Shown here piece by piece: positions 63,051 through 64,000 of a stretch of DNA of 64,000 bases. Position 1 is the first letter of the stretch; each line of letters starts with the position of its first letter. The notes beneath the pieces were generated by a model. The model was not told the origin of the DNA. It saw only the letters and a program-made list of their open reading frames with translations, and made no database searches. The stretch is from NCBI RefSeq assembly GCF_900176415.1, contig NZ_FWXO01000003.1:251515-315514 (forward strand), read 5' to 3'. Source of the stretch: Cellulophaga tyrosinoxydans. GTDB lineage: Bacteria > Bacteroidota > Bacteroidia > Flavobacteriales > Flavobacteriaceae. The position numbers and the translations under genes are program-made.

Positions 63051-64000
63051 CTAATAATTTTCTAAATGTATTTTTAAAGCATTTAAATCTAAACCTCCGT
63101 AATTACCAGAACTCATAAAAAGCACCACAGAATTATTATAATCTTGTTGGTAAACCAAATCTTTAAAAGTATTTGCATCGGTAACAATTGTTAAATCATT
63201 TCGCTCAAATGCCTCTGAAATTTGACTTTCGCTTACAGGGGCTAATTTTTTAATAGCCACCGATTCTGGCAAATAAAACACAACAGGAATATCAGCCGCA
63301 TCTAAAGCGCCTTTATATTCTTTTAAAAATTCAGGATTAAAACTGCTATAGGTATGTAATTCTAGAAAAGCTATTAATTTACGATCAGGAAATTGTTCTT
63401 TTACTGCTTTAGTTGTTGCAGCCACTTTACTTGGGGAATGTGCAAAATCTTTATATGCAACACAGGTTTTACCATTTGCAATTTTCTCTAAGCGTTTAGA
63501 AGCACCTTTAAATGTAGCTATAGCTTCATAAAAATCGTCTTCATCAACTCCCATATTTTGACAGATCCATTTAGCACCTGCCAAATTACTTAGATTGTGT
63601 TTGCCAAAAACCTCTATTGGCATAGGACCTTCTGGAGTTTCTAAAAGTGTAACTCCATTTTCAACCGTATATTCTGGTGTATGATATGGTAATTTACGAA
63701 TGGCATTTTCAGAAGCTTCCACTACCTTTCGTACATTTTCATCTTCTTCATTGTACGTAATACTACCACCTTTTACAATGCCATCAACAAAAATTTGAAA
63801 TTGTTCTACATAGTTTTCAAAAGTGGGGAATACATTTATATGATCCCAGGCAATACCACTTAAAAGTGCAATATTTGGTTTATATAAATGAAATTTTGGT
63901 CTTCTATCAATCGGGGAAGACAAATACTCATCACCCTCTAACACTATAAAATCGTTATCTGTTGTTAAATGCACCATTCTATCAAATCCGTCTAATTGCG
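63051..64000 (-). CDS. mpl: Mpl-type Mur ligase (peptidoglycan recycling), C-terminal part
   Basis: Partial: the frame runs open to the window end, encoding the last 316 or so residues. Visible: FIVLEGDEYLSSPIDRRPKFHLYKP and NIALLSGIAWDHINVFPTFENY (split; central ATPase domain), then the C-terminal Mur ligase domain (YKDFAHSPSKVAATTKAV, LELHTYSSFNPEFL, FMSSGNYGGLDL). The EGDEY segment and the His-x-Ser wording fit Mpl, which adds recycled tripeptide to UDP-MurNAc, better than MurC. The N-terminal part with the P-loop lies outside, so a MurC paralogue cannot be wholly excluded. Confidence 0.8.
   Translation of the reverse strand, partial: QLDGFDRMVHLTTDNDFIVLEGDEYLSSPIDRRPKFHLYKPNIALLSGIAWDHINVFPTFENYVEQFQIFVDGIVKGGSITYNEEDENVRKVVEASENAIRKLPYHTPEYTVENGVTLLETPEGPMPIEVFGKHNLSNLAGAKWICQNMGVDEDDFYEAIATFKGASKRLEKIANGKTCVAYKDFAHSPSKVAATTKAVKEQFPDRKLIAFLELHTYSSFNPEFLKEYKGALDAADIPVVFYLPESVAIKKLAPVSESQISEAFERNDLTIVTDANTFKDLVYQQDYNNSVVLFMSSGNYGGLDLNALKIHLENY

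Overview
The window is a chromosomal segment of an AT-rich marine-type Flavobacteriaceae (Bacteroidota). Evidence: SusC/SusD and STN-type TonB receptors, lipoproteins with short Bacteroidota lipoboxes, FecI/FecR-type regulation, Bacteroidota housekeeping promoters (TTTG about 19 nt before TAnnTTTG), near absence of Shine-Dalgarno sequences, and proteins that read like those of Olleya/Lacinutrix/Bizionia-type genomes. I cannot name the species from sequence alone. I see no prophage, insertion sequence, CRISPR array, rRNA or tRNA gene.

Layout. 1-250: a heptamer minisatellite and a palindromic repeat. 250-4951: queE, then a plus-strand run with a HerA/YjgR-type ATPase, a lipoprotein, a cupin, an alpha/beta hydrolase and a VOC protein. 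4953-10602 (minus): two histidine kinases, folD, ffh. 10750-16635: an ECF sigma / FecR anti-sigma / STN TonB-receptor system with a divergent repeat-rich lipoprotein. The lipoprotein gene and the anti-sigma operon share a bipartite promoter motif, GTAGGGT-N14-TTGTT. 16636-28972: mainly minus-strand metabolism (MtfA-like peptidase, argS, two arginine/citrulline-type amidinohydrolases, gltA, glgA, eno, carA), interrupted by a plus-strand three-gene cassette that includes a 59-aa ORF.

29777-46974 (minus) is an uninterrupted str-S10-spc-alpha supercluster from rpsL to rplQ, with infA, secY, rpmJ and rpmD. Most junctions are under 20 nt. Five are longer than 60 nt (rpsJ/rplC, rpsN/rpsH, rpsM/rpsK, rpsK/rpsD, rpoA/rplQ), and each holds an inverted-repeat structure. 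The nested hairpin just upstream of rpsD (S4) is the best candidate for an autoregulatory leader. tuf is absent from the cluster.

47349-54020 is a four-gene SusC/SusD/lipoprotein/lipoprotein operon closed by a strong terminator. 54114-64000: rlmB, a rhomboid protease, rarA, envelope proteins (a DUF5723 protein and a small lipoprotein), a YjjG-type HAD phosphatase, a polysaccharide-deacetylase-like protein that appears to have lost its catalytic residues, radC, a DUF1569 protein and the C-terminal part of an Mpl-type Mur ligase cut by the window end.

No single known defence or mobile system is present. The strongest leads are the ECF regulon with its divergent two-repeat-family lipoprotein, the structured r-protein intergenic RNAs, and four genes (queE, rlmB, rarA, radC) whose -7 box ends 4-5 nt before the ATG, which predicts leaderless mRNAs.
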